Below are positions 41,588 to 53,623 of a stretch of DNA of 64,000 nt, in pieces. Location: the NCBI RefSeq assembly GCF_020615455.1, contig NC_059231.1, forward strand, positions 25,505,248-25,569,247, read 5' to 3'. Each line of letters begins with the position of its first letter. The first letter of the stretch is position 1. A program made the position numbers and the translations under genes. Source of the DNA: Coregonus clupeaformis. Taxonomy: Eukaryota > Chordata > Actinopteri > Salmoniformes > Salmonidae. Below the pieces are notes generated by a model that had not been told where the DNA came from, searched no databases, and worked only from the letters and a program-made list of their open reading frames with translations.

Positions 41588-42745
41588 TGACCACATTTAT
41601 ATGCACACCAATATCCCGTTATTTTTGTTTGGGATACTCTAGTAGCGTATTCTGTTTTTGAGTTGACACATAAGCATCATATCCCGTTTACAATAACCCG
41701 AAAAAGGTTGTATCCCGGTTATGAGAAACCCGGATAAAATACCTGAGATATGCTGATCTTAGATGGGATACTGTTGCATGTAAACATCTTATCATTTTTG
41801 TTTACTGTTGTATTTCACAATCTGTGCAGGCTTAGTTTTGCATATCATGTCACGATGTTTTCATTTGATTGTCAAACAAATCACTTAAAAAAACTAGGCT
41901 ACCTGCGCAGTTCGATCCACCATAATAATTCCATGATTTATTTAGCTGTTACTCCATACTGGACCATATAGCCTACTGGCTACTTTCACGCCTAATTTAG
42001 ACATGTTTCTGATGATAATTTCCGACATTTGGTAGGCCATATTATAATTTCCGACATTTGGTAGGCCATTTGTTTGTCAACTATAGTTAGGTACCCCACC
42101 TCTTCTGTCATAACTTGTTGCCCAGGAAGACTATATAGGTAGTGCTCACCAGAATAATGTCTTACGTTGATAGAATTAATGCATTAGTAATCTTGTTAAC
42201 ACCAGTAAAGTTTGTCTGTTTCATTTAGGGACCGGGGAGAAAACACAATAATCCAAAACAGTGGAAAGATTGGTCCTGTGCAAAATGCCCAAATGTCATC
42301 AATTTGACAGTTTTTAAGGAAATGAAAAGCTGAAACACGTTTCTGATAAAATTCAGTTAATCTTGGGTGCATATTTTGTGCTTGAAGTACTGTCTGCTTG
42401 CATAAGTGTCAAAGATAACACATTGCACACACATTCGCATTTTCTCAAGAGATGCTGAAAGAAATTAATCATATTTCTCTACTCTTGTTCCCGAGACAAA
42501 ACTAACATTTGTTGTATCATTTTACTTCAAGAAATGCATAATTCTGCATGAGTTAACATTATATTAGGGCCTACGCTACGTGAGAGGTTATAGGCCTAAA
42601 GTGTCAGTGCCCATATTTCAGTTACTATTCCATATGAACTTGTGATCGAGATATCAAAGGTGCATGTAAACGGCTTATCCCGAATAATACCTTAAGCGGG
42701 ATATGAGCTACTATCCGGAATACTATGCGCATGTAAACGTGGTCA
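41588..42745. repeat. Candidate non-autonomous DNA transposon, ~1.16 kb
   Basis: The left end TTGACCACATTTATATGCAC and the right end GCGCATGTAAACGTGGTCAG are inverted copies. Further inward, words such as CATGTAAAC, ATATCCCG and CGGGATA recur in both orientations (41612-41780 and 42660-42740). The middle has no transposase. This arrangement of subterminal repeats fits a non-autonomous DNA transposon. Confidence 0.65.
42015..42069 (+). repeat. Short tandem duplication
   Basis: The 26-mer beginning ATAATTTCCGACATTTGGTA occurs at 42015-42040 and exactly again at 42044-42069. Confidence 0.92.
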
Positions 42746-43047
42746 GTGTTGCTTCTCTGATGCGGGGGAAATAACTGCTGTGTGTGTGGATTATTGCGTC
42801 TGCATACTAGGTTCGGTTTGCTCCTATCAGAACTCGGCTAGGCGAAGTGAACATCTGTGCCTTAAAAGACCTTCGCTTGAAAAATGAGAAAAAAGTGTCA
42901 ATAGTACTGTTTGTCCCTCTTGAGCCGCCGTAGCCTCAAAATTGTCTGAATTCATTTAAGATAACTAAAGAAATCTGTCATAAATTGACATTTTTGCCAA
43001 GGATATCTTGGTCGCATATTTCTCAAGTGAAAAAATTGCCAACTGTT

Positions 43048-43191
43048 GCTGTATTCATGTGATTGTCTGAATTAGGAAACTCTGACATTTCAACTTTCTA
43101 ACTGGGTGTAGTTATGCACATGCCGCGTTCAACCAGTTAGCAAGTCGGAAATTTCAGAGATTCCTAGTTCTGACAAGCACATGAACGTGGC
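43048..43191. repeat. Palindromic MITE, copy 2
   Basis: GCTGTATTCATGTGATTGTC and GACAAGCACATGAACGTGGC are the outer arms, AATTAGGAAACTCTGACATT and AATTTCAGAGATTCCTAGTT the inner ones. It aligns end to end with 35677-35821 (144 against 145 bp) but is more diverged and its palindrome is weaker. Confidence 0.8.
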
Positions 43192-43887
43192 ACATCTTTC
43201 AAGGAAAGTAGCTGTTGGTTCCTCCATTTGTCGCTAGTGATGGGAAACCAAGGCTTTCTGAAGTCTTCTGTGCTTTCACCAAATTGTGCCGAAAAATTGT
43301 TAATTACTCGGAGCTTCACAATGCACATTAGTGACATCTACTGGTCAGCAATAAATCGCAGCGCGTGATTATCAGATATATATTTTTAAAGATCTCCAGT
43401 TTTCATCAAAACTCTGGCGCAGTGGTAAATCGTTGGCTTTGTTAGCCTATAATCCGTTGGAATACCAGGTTCACATTTGACATCATGCTTCCCTTTTTTG
43501 CCTTCAAGTTGACTATTTTTCAAAAACTCAATCTATGGCATTATTTAGGATGCTTAAGACAGACAGAAGCTTATACTAAATAAAATATTTTTTTTGAACA
43601 ACAGTGCAGATAGTGTGGTTTCATATAAAACCATTGTCAAAATAGTGTGTGTTCAACCTCATACCCTCACATCCCTGAATGTTCCATAGTCCCCTACTCT
43701 ACCTGCTAAGCTACAGGTCAGGTGAAACGTTATATTTGTAAGTATGGTGACCAGGAGAGGTCGGTGTTTGAAAGCAGCTAGGAATCGAAGAAGGCACCAA
43801 ACCACGGCAAAATCAGTGGGATCCCGCATTTTGCAACACCTGGTTTGAAAAAGCATGTGATCAAACGAAGCTTCGGACATCATCGAT

Positions 43888-43985
43888 TACATTTACATTT
43901 CAGTCATTTAGCAGACGCTCTTATCCAGAGCGACTTACAGTTAGTGAGTGCATACATATTATTATTATTATTATTTTATTTTTCA
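43888..43985 (-). repeat. SINE tail fragment with ATT run
   Basis: TACATTTACATTTCAGTCAT, TTAGCAGACGCTCTTATCCA, GAGCGACTTACAGTTAGTGA is the inverted V-SINE-type tail followed by an ATT repeat. No tRNA-like head is seen. It splits a region that reads continuously as CGAAGCTTCGGACATCATCG before it. Confidence 0.72.
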
Positions 43986-44162
43986 TACTGTACTTCTGAT
44001 GAAGTGATACACGCATCGGCATACTGCTTCGAAGTTAACTGCTTAGCAATTTTGTCGCATGCCTCGGAGCGCTGGTATCAAACGTAACATCACTAGGAGT
44101 CGCTAGATGATGTCATGACGTAATAGTGATGTCATAATGTTAATTTGCGCATTAAAACACAC

Positions 44163-44164
44163 AC

Positions 44165-44199
<35 letters not shown>
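44163..44199. repeat. AT / AC microsatellite
   Basis: A TA run followed by an AC run, directly abutting the left end of the next Tc1 element. Confidence 0.95.
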
Positions 44200-44201
<2 letters not shown>

Positions 44202-45607
44202 GTGGGGAGAACAAGTATTTGATACACTGCCGATTTTTCAGGTTTTATCATAGGTACACTTCAACTGTGAGAGACAGAATCTAAAACAAAAATCCATAAA
44301 ATCACATTGTATGATTTTAAAGTAATTGATCACCTACCAACCAGTAAGAATTCCGGCTCTCACAGACCTGTTAGTTTTTCTTTAAGAAGCCCTCCTGTTC
44401 TCCACTCATTACCTGTATTAACTGCACCTGTTTGAACCTGTAAAAAAGACACCTGTCCACACACTCAATCAAACAGACTCCAACCTCTCCACAATGGCCA
44501 AGACCAGAGAGCTGTGTAAGGACATCAGGAATAAATTGTAGACCTGCACAAGGCTGGGATGGGCTACAGGACAATAGGCAAGCAGCTTGGTGAGAAGGCA
44601 ACAACTGTTGGCGCAATTATTAGAAAATGGAAGAAGTTCAAGATGACGGTCAATCTCCCTCAGTCTGGGGCTCCATGCAAGATCTCACCTCGTGGGGCAT
44701 CAATGATCATGAGGAAGGTGAGGGATCAGCCCAGAACTACACGGCAGGACCTGGTCAATGACCTGAAGAGAGCTGGGACCACAGTCTCAAAGAAAACCAT
44801 TAGTAACACACTACGCCGTCATGGATTAAAATCCTGCAGCGCACGCAAGATCCCCCTGCTCAAGCCAGCGCATGTCCAGGCCCGTCTGAAGTTTGCCAAT
44901 GACCATCTGGATGATCCAGAGGAGGAATGGGAGAAGGTCATGTGGTCTGATGAGACAAAAACAGAGCATTTTGGTCTAATCTCCACTCGCCGTGTTTGGA
45001 GGAAGAATAAGGATGAGTACAACCCCAAGAACACCATCCCAACTGTGAAGCATGGAGGTGGAAACATCATTCTTTGGGGATGCTTTTCTACAAAGGGGAC
45101 AGGCTGACTGCACCGTATTGAGGGGAGGATGGATGGGGCCATGTATCGCGAGATCTTGGCCAACAGCCTCCTTCCCTCAGTAAGAGCATTGAAGATGGGT
45201 CGTGGCTGGGTCTTCTAGCATGACAACGACCCGAAACAAAAAGCCAGGGCAACTAAGGAGTGGCTCCGTAAGAAGCATCTCAAGGTCCTGGAGTGGCCTA
45301 GCTAGTCTCCAGACCTGAACCCAATAGAACATATTTGGAGGGAGCTGAAAGACCTACAGGAAACGTATGATCTCTGTAATTGCAAACAAAGGTTTCTGTA
45401 CCAAATATTAAGTTCTGCTTTTCTGATGTATCAAATACTTATGTCATGCAATAAAATGCAAATTAATTACTTAAAAATCATACAATGTGAAATTCCGTCT
45501 CTCACAGTTGAAGTGTTCCTATGATAAAAATTACAGACTTCTACATGCTTTGTAAGTAGGAAAACCTGCAAAATCAGCAGTGTATCAAATACTTGTTCTC
45601 CCCACTG
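44200..45607 (+). mobile_element. Decayed Tc1 (CAGTGGGGAGAACAAG ends)
   Basis: It starts CAGTGGGGAGAACAAGTATT next to the AC repeat and ends CTTGTTCTCCCCACTG followed by TA. It is 1,408 bp and the same family as 6928-8533, with about 200 bp missing from the ends and the C-terminal coding part. Confidence 0.92.
44494..45400 (+). pseudogene. Tc1 transposase, several stops
   Basis: ATG at 44494 starts MAKTRELCKDIRN but a one-base loss brings a TAG at once. The frame from 44559 is open to 45107, including LVNDLKRAGTTVSKKTISNT and VMWSDETKTEHFG (first Asp). It then ends in a TGA after STKGTG. Later stops occur in FxHDNDPK (TAG at the Gln) and SxSPDLNPIEHIW. The part between ELK and the last 20 codons is deleted. 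It is clearly dead. Confidence 0.88.
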
Positions 45608-46002
45608 TATATACATACAGTTGATGTCGGAAGTTTACATACACTTAGGTTGGAGTCATTAAAACTCGTTTTTCAACCACTCCACAAATTTCTTGTTGAC
45701 AAACTATAGTTCTGGCAATTCGGTTAGGACATCGACTTTGTGCATGACACAAGGAATTTTTCCAACAATTGTTTAGACAGATTACTTCACTTATAATTCA
45801 CTGTATCACAATTCCAGTGGGTCAGAAGTTTACATACACTAAGTTGACTGTGCCTTTAAACAGCTTGGAAAATTCCAGAAAATGATGTCATGGCTTTAGA
45901 AGCTTCTGATAGGCTAATCGACATCATTGAGTCAACTGGAGGTGTACCTGTGGATGTATTTCAAGGCCTACCTTCAAACTCAGTGCCTCTTTGCTTGACA
46001 TC

Positions 46003-46904
46003 ATGGGAAAATCTAAAGAAATCAGCCAAGACCTCAGAAAAAAATTGTAGACCTCCACAAGTCTGGTTCATCCTTGGGAGCAATGAAGGTACCACATTCA
46101 TCTGTACAAACAATAGTACGCAAGTATAAACACCATGGGACCACGCAGCCGTCATACCGCTCAGGAAGGAGACGCGTTCTGTCTCCTAGAGATGAACGTA
46201 CTTTGGTGCGAAAAGTGCAAATCAATCCCAGAACAAGGACCTTGTGAAGATGCTGGAGGAAACAGGTACAAAAGTATCTATATCCACAGTAAAACAAGTC
46301 CTATATCGACATAACCTGAAAGGCCGCTCAGCAAGGAAGAAGCCACTGCTCCAAAACCGCCATTAAAAAGCCAGACTACGGTTTGCAACTGCACATGGGG
46401 ACAAAGATCGTACTTTTTGGAGAAATGTCCTCTGGTCTGATTAAACAAAAATAGAACTTTGGCCATAATGACCATCGTTATGTTTGGATGAAAAAGGGGG
46501 TGGCTTGGAAGCCGAAGAACACCATCCCAACCGTGAAGCACGGGTGGCAGCATCATGCTGTGGGGGTGCTCTGCTGCAGGAGGGACTTGTGCACTTCACA
46601 AAATAAATGGCATCATAAGGAAGGAAAATTGTGGATATATTGAAGCAACATCTCAAGACATCAGTCAGGAAGTTAAAGCTTGGTTGCAAATGGGTCTTCC
46701 AAATGGACAATGCATACTTCCGAAGTTGTGGCAAAACGGCTCAAGGACAACAGTCAAGGTATTGTGGTCCTCTGTAGCTCAATTGGTAGAGCATGGCGCT
46801 TTTAACGCCAGGGTAGTGGGTTCGATCCCCGGGACCACCCATACGTAAAAATGTATGCGCACATGACTGTAAGTCGCTTTGGATAAAAGTGTCTGCTAAA
46901 TGGC

Positions 46905-46940
<36 letters not shown>

Positions 46941-47166
46941 GGAGTGGCCATCACAAAACCCTGACCTCAATCCTATAGAAAATGTGTGGGCAGAACTGAA
47001 AAAGCGTGTGCGAGCAAGGAGGCCTACAAACCTGACTCAGTTACACCAGCTCTGTCAGGAGGAATGGGCCAAAATTCACCCAACTTATTGTGGGAAGCTT
47101 GTGGAAGTCTACCCGACCCGTTTGACCCAAGTTAAACAATTTAAAGGCAATGCTACCAAAAACTAA
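46003..47166 (+). pseudogene. Tc1 transposase, broken by stops and a SINE
   Basis: It starts MGKSKEISQDLRKKIVDLHK. Segments follow in shifting frames: VQTIVRKYKHHGTTQPSYRS, SISTVKQVLYRHNLKGRSAR, VLWSD then a stop at the Glu of SDETK, and KPKNTIPTVKHG. The SINE cuts between KVL and EWPSQNPDLNPIENVWAELK, where the catalytic Glu lies. It ends FKGNATKN. Confidence 0.88.
46764..46939 (+). mobile_element. tRNA-derived SINE inside a Tc1
   Basis: GTGGTCCTCTGTAGCTCAAT, GGGTTCGATCCCCGGGACCA and TAAGTCGCTTTGGATAAAAG, ending in a long ATT run. It is nearly identical to 16988-17140; the anticodon-like loop reads CTTTTAA. ATTG precedes it and ATTGG follows it, a short target duplication. Confidence 0.9.
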
Positions 47167-47433
47167 TTGAGTGTATGTAAACTTCTGACCCACTGGGAAT
47201 GTGATGAAGAAATGAAAGCTGAAATAAATAATTCTCTCTACTATTATTCTGACATTTCACATTCTTAAAATGAAGTGGTGATCCTAACTGACCTAAAACA
47301 GGGAATGTTTACTAGGATTAAATGTCAGGAATTGTGAAAAACTGAGTTTAAATGTATTTGGTGTATGTAAACTTCCGACTTCAACTGAAAAAAAAAAAGA
47401 AAAAAAAAATATATATATATATACATACATACA

Positions 47434-49034
47434 CAGTGGGGGGAAAAGTATTTAGTCAGCCACCAATTGTGCAAGTTCTCCCACTTAAAAAGATGAGAGG
47501 CCTGTAATTTTCATCATAGGTACATTTTAACTATGACAGACAAAATGAGAATATCTTTTCCTGAAAATCACATTGTAGGATTTTTAATGAATTTATTTGC
47601 AAATTATGGTGGAAAATAAGTATTTGGTCAATAACAAAAGTTTCTCAATACTTTGTTATATACCCTTTGTTGGCAATGACACAGGTCAAACATTTTCTGT
47701 AAGTCTTCACAAGGTTTTCACACACTGTTGCTGGTATTTTGGCCCATTCCTCCATGCAGATCTCCTCTAAAGCAGTGATGTTTTGGGGCTGTCGCTGGGC
47801 AACACGGACTTTCAACTCCCCTCCAAAGATTTTCTATGGGGTTGAGATCTGGAGACTGGCTAGGCCACTCCAGGACCTTGAAATGCTTCTTACGAAGCCA
47901 CTCCTTCGTTGCCCGGGCGGTGTGTTTGGGATCATTGTCATGCTGAAAGACCCAGCCACGTTTAATCTTCAATGCCCTTGCTGATGGAAGGAGGTTTTCA
48001 CTCAAAATCTCATGATACATGGCCCCATTCATTCTTTCCTTTACACGGATCAGTCGTCCTGGTCCCTTTGCAGAAAAACAGCCCCAAAGCATGATGTTTT
48101 CACCCCCATGCTTCACAGTAGGTATGGTGTTCTTTGGATGCAACTCAGCATTCTTTGTCCTCCAAACACGACGAGTTGAGTTTTTACCAAAAAGTTATAT
48201 TTTGGTTTCATCTGACCATATGACATTCTCCCAATCCTCTTCTGGATCATCCAAATGCACTCTAGCAAACTTCAGACGGGCCTGGACATGTACTGGCTTA
48301 AGCAGGGGGACACGTCTGGCACTGCAGGATTTGAGTCCCTGGCGGCGTAGTGTGTTACTGATGGTAGGCTTTGTTACTTTTGTCCCAGCTCTCTGCAGGT
48401 CATCCACTAGGTCCCCCCGTGTGGTTCTGGGATTTTTGCTCACCGTTCTTGTGATCATTTTGACCCCACGGGGTGAGATCTTGCGTGGAGCCCCAGATCG
48501 AGGGAGATTATCAGTGGTCTTGTATGTCTTCCATTTCCTAATAATTGCTCCCACAGTTGATTTCTTCAAACCAAGCTGCTTACCTATTGCAGATTCAGTC
48601 TTCCCAGCCTGGTGCAGGTCTACAATTTTGTTTCTGGTGTCCTTTGACAGCTCTTTGGTCTTGGCCATAGTGGAGTTTGGAGTGTGACTGTTTGAGGTTG
48701 TGGACAGGTGTCTTTTATACTGATAACAAGTTCAAACAGGTGCCATTAATACAGGTAACGAGTGGAGGACAGAGGAGCCTCTTAAAGAAGAAGTTACAGG
48801 TCTGTGAGAGCCAGAAATCTTGCTTGTTTGTAGGTGACCAAATACTTATTTTCCACCATAATTTGCAAATAAATTCATAAAAAATCCTACAATGTGATTT
48901 TCTGAGAAAAAAAATCTCAATTTGTCTGTCATAGTTGACGTGTACCTATGATGAAAATTACAGGCCTCTCTCATGTTTTTAAGTGGGAGAACTTACAAAA
49001 TTGGTGGCTGACTAAATACTTTTTTTCCCCACTG
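47434..49034 (-). mobile_element. Tc1 (CAGTGGGGGGAAAAAG ends), minus orientation
   Basis: The left end is CAGTGGGGGGAAAAGTATTT and the right end TACTTTTTTTCCCCACTG. It is about 1,600 bp, the same family as 10030-11629. It sits between microsatellites (TA/CA on the left, TG on the right), so the TA duplication is no longer visible. Confidence 0.92.
47650..48668 (-). pseudogene. Tc1 transposase, nonsense codon and frameshift
   Basis: It starts MAKTKELSKDTRNKIVDLHQ and is open to IWSDETKI, where GAA has become TAA. It continues NAELHPKNTIPTVKHG, FQHDNDPKHTARATKEWLRK (second Asp) and NPIENLWRG (Glu), after which a frameshift garbles the C-terminus (ESPCCPATAP). The C-terminal frame is found again down to about 47650. 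Confidence 0.9.
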
Positions 49035-49119
49035 TGTGTGTGTGTGTGTATATATCCCAAACCATCTCAAAATAAAGAAAAACCCTTGAATTAGTAGGTG
49101 TTCTAAACCTTTTGACCGG

Positions 49120-49222
<103 letters not shown>

Positions 49223-49704
49223 CACTGCTCACAAAAACAAAGGGAACACTTAAACAACACATCCTAGATCTGAATGAATGAAATAATCTTATTAAATACT
49301 TTTTTCTTTACATAGTTGAATGTGGTGACAACAAAATCACACAAAAATTATCAATGGAAATCAAATTTGCAGGGTTTGGGATGAGTCGGACCGCAGAGTG
49401 CAGGAAAAGCAGCCAACAAGTGCACAGCATATGTGGGAACTCCTTCAAGACTGTTGGAAAAGCATTCCAGGTGAAGCTGGTTGAGAGAATGCCAAGAGTG
49501 TGCAAAGCTGTCATCAAGGCAAAGGGTGGCTATTTGAAGAATCTCAAATATAAAATATATTTTGATTTGTTTAACACTTTTTTGGTTACTACATGATTCC
49601 CTATGTGTTATTTCATAGTTTTGATGTCTTCACTATTAATCTACAATGTAGAAAATAGTTTTTTTTTTTTAAACAAAAAAAACTTGAATGAGTAGGTGTA
49701 TGTA

Positions 49705-49705
<1 letters not shown>
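49223..49705 (+). mobile_element. Chimera of two Tc1 ends
   Basis: 49223-49369 matches the inverted 3' end of the Tc1 at 13966-15536 (CACTGCTCACAAAAACAAAG and following). From 49370 the sequence is the plus-strand C-terminal part of another subfamily: FGMSRTAECRKSSQQVHSIC, then RMPRVCKAVIKAKGG, ending near 49700. The two parts are fused inside what would be coding or UTR sequence. Confidence 0.8.
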
Positions 49706-50014
<309 letters not shown>

Positions 50015-50767
50015 TGTGTACAAGAACACCAGTGTTGATGTTAATAACCTTTGTTTAGTGCGATTGTTGTTCGTTTTACTCTGTGGAGAGTAAAACATTC
50101 CCATACAGCAAATTCTCCAGTGTTAAATCAACACTGAGAGTGTTACATTTAACACTGGTCCAGTGTCAATACGGGTCCACATTTTTCTATACATTTTTGT
50201 CTTAAATTAACACACTGCTTAGTGTAAAGCCTTATTTTGCATATTTTCCAGAGTGCCTTGCCTTTCATGGGTGGTAACTCTACAATTCACTCAAAGGGAA
50301 AGGACACTGGGAAATTATATTGGAGGCGTGGCTTAGTTGGGGCATGGCTTTCAATTAGTTATTTTGGGCCACCCTTGAATGGAAGTGTTGTACCCATGTA
50401 CAGTGAGGGAAAAAAGTATTTGATCCCCTGCTGATTTTGTACGTTTGCCCACTGACAAAGAAATTATAAGTCTATAATTTTAATGGTAAGTTTATTTGAA
50501 CAGTGAGAAACAGAATACAACAAAGAAAATCCAGAAAAACGCATGTCAAAAATGTTATAAATTGATTTGCATTTTAATGAGGGAAATAAGTATTTGACCC
50601 CCTCTCAATCAGAAATATTTCTGGCTCCCAGGTGTCTTTTATACAGGTAACGAGCTGAGATTAGGAGCACACTCTTAAAGGGAGTGCTCCTAATCTCAGC
50701 TTGTTACCTGTATAAAAGACAACTGTCCACAGAAGCAATCAATCAATCAGATTCCAAACTCTCCACC

Positions 50768-51764
50768 ATGGCCAAGACCAAAGAGCTCTCCAAGGATGTC
50801 AGGAACAAGATTGTAGACCTACACAAGGCTGGAATGAGCTACAAGACCATCGCCAAGCAGCTTGGTGAGAAGGTGACAACAGTTGGTGCGATTATTCGCA
50901 AATTGAAGAAACACAAAAGAACTGTCAATCTCCCTCGGCCTGGGGCTCCATGCAAGATCTCACCTCGTGGAGTTGCAATGATCATGAGAACGGTGAGGAA
51001 TCAGCCCAGAACTACACGGGAGGATCTTGTCAATGATCTCAAGGCAGCTGGGACCATAGTCACAAAGAAAACAATTGAAATCCTGCAGCGCCCGCAAGGT
51101 CCCCCTGCTCAAGAAAGCACATATACATGCCTGTCTGAAGTTTGCCAATGAACATCTGAATGATTCAGAGGAGAACTGGGAGAAAGTGTTGTGGTCAGAT
51201 GAGACCAAAATTGAGTTCTTTGGCATCAACTCAACTCGCCGTGTTTGGAGGAGGAGGAATGCTGCCTATAACCCCAAGAACACCATCCCCACCGTCAAAC
51301 ATGGAGGTGGAAACATTATGCTTTGGGGGTGTTTTTCTGCTAAGGGGACAGGACAACTTCACCGCATCAAAGGGACGATGGACGGGGCCATCTACCGTCA
51401 AATCTTGGGTGAGAACCTCCTTCCCTCAGCCAGGGCATTGAAAATGGGTCGTGGATGGGTATTCCAGCATGACAATGACCCAAAACACACAGCCAAGGCA
51501 ACAAAGGAGTGGCTCAAGAAGAAGCACATTAAGGTCCTGGAGTGGCCTAGCCAGTCTCCAGACCTTAAACCCATAGAAAATCTGTGGAGGGAGCTGAAGG
51601 TTCGAGTTGCCAAACGTCAGCCTCAAAACCTTAATGACTTGGAGAAGATCTGCAAAGAGAAGTGGGACAAAATCCCTCCAGAGATGTGTGCAAACCTGGT
51701 GGCCAACTACAAGAAACGTCTGACCTCTGTGATTGCCAACAAGGGTTTTGCCACCAAGTACTAA
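50768..51764 (+). pseudogene. Tc1 transposase, ~26-bp deletion
   Basis: It starts MAKTKELSKDVRNKIVDLHK and is open to TIVTKKTIE (about 51076). Relatives go on ISNTLRRHGLKSCSARK, but here about 26 bases are missing and the frame shifts. From 51075 the right frame is open to the end (FATKY), with VLWSDETKIEFFG, FQHDNDPKHTA and DLKPIENLWREL. The DD34E triad is intact; Asn in NPIEN is Lys here. Only one fault separates it from an open frame. Confidence 0.92.
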
Positions 51765-51825
51765 GTCATGTTTTGCAGAGGGGTCAAATACTTATTTCCC
51801 TCATTTAAAATGCAAATCAATTTAT

Positions 51826-52006
51826 GGGCGGCAGGTAGCTTAGTGAGTAAGAGCGTTGTGCCAGTAACCGAAAGGTCGCTGGTTCTAATCCCCGAGCCGA
51901 CTAGGTGAAAAATCTGTCGATGTGCCCTTAAGCAAGGCACTTAACCCTAATTGCTCCTGTAAGTCGCTCTGGATAAGAGCGTCTGCTAAATGACTAAAAT
52001 GTAAAT
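51826..52006 (+). mobile_element. tRNA-derived SINE (HpaI-like head)
   Basis: GGGCGGCAGGTAGCTTAGTG, AGTAACCGAAAGGTCGCTGG and TTCTAATCCCCGAGCCGACT form a tRNA(Lys)-like head. CTTAAGCAAGGCACTTAACC is the body and GTAAGTCGCTCTGGATAAGA, GCGTCTGCTAAATGAC the tail. It sits in the 3' UTR of the Tc1, so it is younger than that insertion. Confidence 0.88.
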
Positions 52007-53623
52007 AACATTTTTGACATGTGTTCTTCTGGATTTTTTTGTTGTTATTCTGTCTCTCACTGTTCAAATAAACCTACCATTAAAATTATAGACTGATCAT
52101 TTATTTGTCAGTGGGCAATACTTTCTTCCCTCACTGTAAGTGGTCTATGGTTATGTTAATTAAAGTTTGAGCGTGTCTGCTGTCAGTGCCGAAGTCCTTA
52201 TAAATGCTTATATAAGAGCATATGGCAATAAAGACTTGTAAATATTATTGTAATGTCCTTAACCCAACACTGAATAGCAAGAGAGTAAGACCTCTTGGTG
52301 CAATTGTTAAAAATACTGAGGTTTTATGTCGTAACACCATTAGTGCAAACTATATACACTTCCTAGTGTTAAAATAATGTCTTATTGCATAACACTGAAA
52401 GTGTTAATTCTCGAACACTGACTAAGTGTAACAGCGTAGCACTAAGCACAGTATTAAATTGAACGATGTCAGTGTTGATTTAACACTGGAGAATTTTATG
52501 TGTGGTGTGAGACAGCACTCAGGTTTTTGTTTGTAGCAGTGCATGATTTGATTTTGAAGAATTATGGCACAACATTAAAATGATCCACATCCGTACATAA
52601 AGCCTCACAATAGGGCTGATAGTAGCTTATTTTGCATCTAGCGTGTTTTACTCCATTCCTAAGTGCCTTGACTGTAAGCATAAGAAAAGCAGGATAATTT
52701 CACTGTAGGGTAGGCCTTATAAACAATGTGTACATACCAAAACAAAGTCGGGTCAACACCGACGTGCTAAAAGTCATGGGCATGTTTCTGTTTAACTGCT
52801 GCTCTACTATTTAGAAACAGTAGCCAACTTCAAGAAATATAGTTTTATCATCTTAATATAATGTTGAAGGTGTTTAAGGGAAAAAAGGCCTACTTTGGCT
52901 GCTGTGTTAGGCTTGTGTGGTATACCGGGGTATTTAGAAATAGTTTTTCAATACCGTTGAAACTATTTATTTGATGTTTTTCAATAAATTGTAATATTTG
53001 TTCCTATTTTTAAGTAAATACCCTCAGTCAACTTGTGCAATACGTCAGGAGATAAAGTAGATTGCGTTCTTCATTTCACCTGTCACATTTTATATTACGA
53101 AGCTTACCATAGTTTTCCAGAACAGCTGAGCCAGTCACGTGTTTGTTTGTAAATAGCACTACAGGAGAAAGCGGGAGCAGGGGGGTATTCCAGAAAGATG
53201 GTTTAACAAATTCAGGATTCCCTGAACATATCCGGCTTTCTTTAACCAGATGAGGCAGATTGGTTGATCTGAAAATTGGCGAATGCACGCAACATTCAAA
53301 AAGGTCCTCATGTCGATGACAGAAATAATTATAGATATGGAGTCAAAAGACAGCACAAGTCTACAACAAGAAACAATTATAACAACATACAACGAATATA
53401 TAAACATATTTACCAAAAAAAGTAATACATCCACTGCCGCAAAAGCCAGAGGGAGCCTGGCTGAAAATTGCAGACAGAGTAAATGCGCAAGTGAAGTGCC
53501 ACGATTCCAATATCTAATAGGCCTAGCTTACACACATGGCTGATTTAGTAATAATGCTTTCACTTTATAGAGCATTTTTATTGCAACGCTGGTGATATTA
53601 AGTGTCAAGGCTTTAGCCTAATA

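Larger units (their letters stand above)
45618..47387 (+). mobile_element. Tc1 (TTGATGTCGGAAGTTTAC ends) with SINE insert
   Basis: It starts CAGTTGATGTCGGAAGTTTA after TA (45616-45617) and ends CTTCCGACTTCAACTG. It is 1,770 bp including a 176-bp SINE at 46764-46939, so about 1.6 kb of Tc1. The right flank is an A run, so the second TA has been lost. A fragment of the same family is at 57090-57991. Confidence 0.92.
50401..52136 (+). mobile_element. Tc1 (CAGTGAGGGAAAAAAG ends) with SINE insert
   Basis: It starts CAGTGAGGGAAAAAAGTATT after TA (50399-50400) and ends CTTTCTTCCCTCACTG before TA (52137-52138). It is 1,736 bp including a 181-bp SINE at 51826-52006. A short inverted pair, CTCCTAATCTCAGC / GCTGAGATTAGGAG, lies at about 50650-50700. 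Confidence 0.94.
50107..52500. repeat. Candidate MITE split by a Tc1
   Basis: AAATTCTCCAGTGTTAAATC, AACACTGAG (50110-50140) and AGTGTTGATTTAACACTGGA, GAATTTTATG (52470-52500) are inverted copies of about 28 bases. Inward, AACACT and AGTGTTA words recur on both sides of the inserted Tc1. Without that Tc1 (50401-52136) the element is about 660 bp and non-coding. Confidence 0.68.

Noticed and set aside
43395..43470. A tRNA-like unit with A-box TGGCGCAGTGG and a possible B box
   Set aside because: The B box (GGTTCACATTT) is poor and the stems do not pair; at most a very old SINE head.
53283..53543. An 86-codon plus-strand frame in app intron 1
   Set aside because: AT-rich, no domain and no splice context; chance frame.
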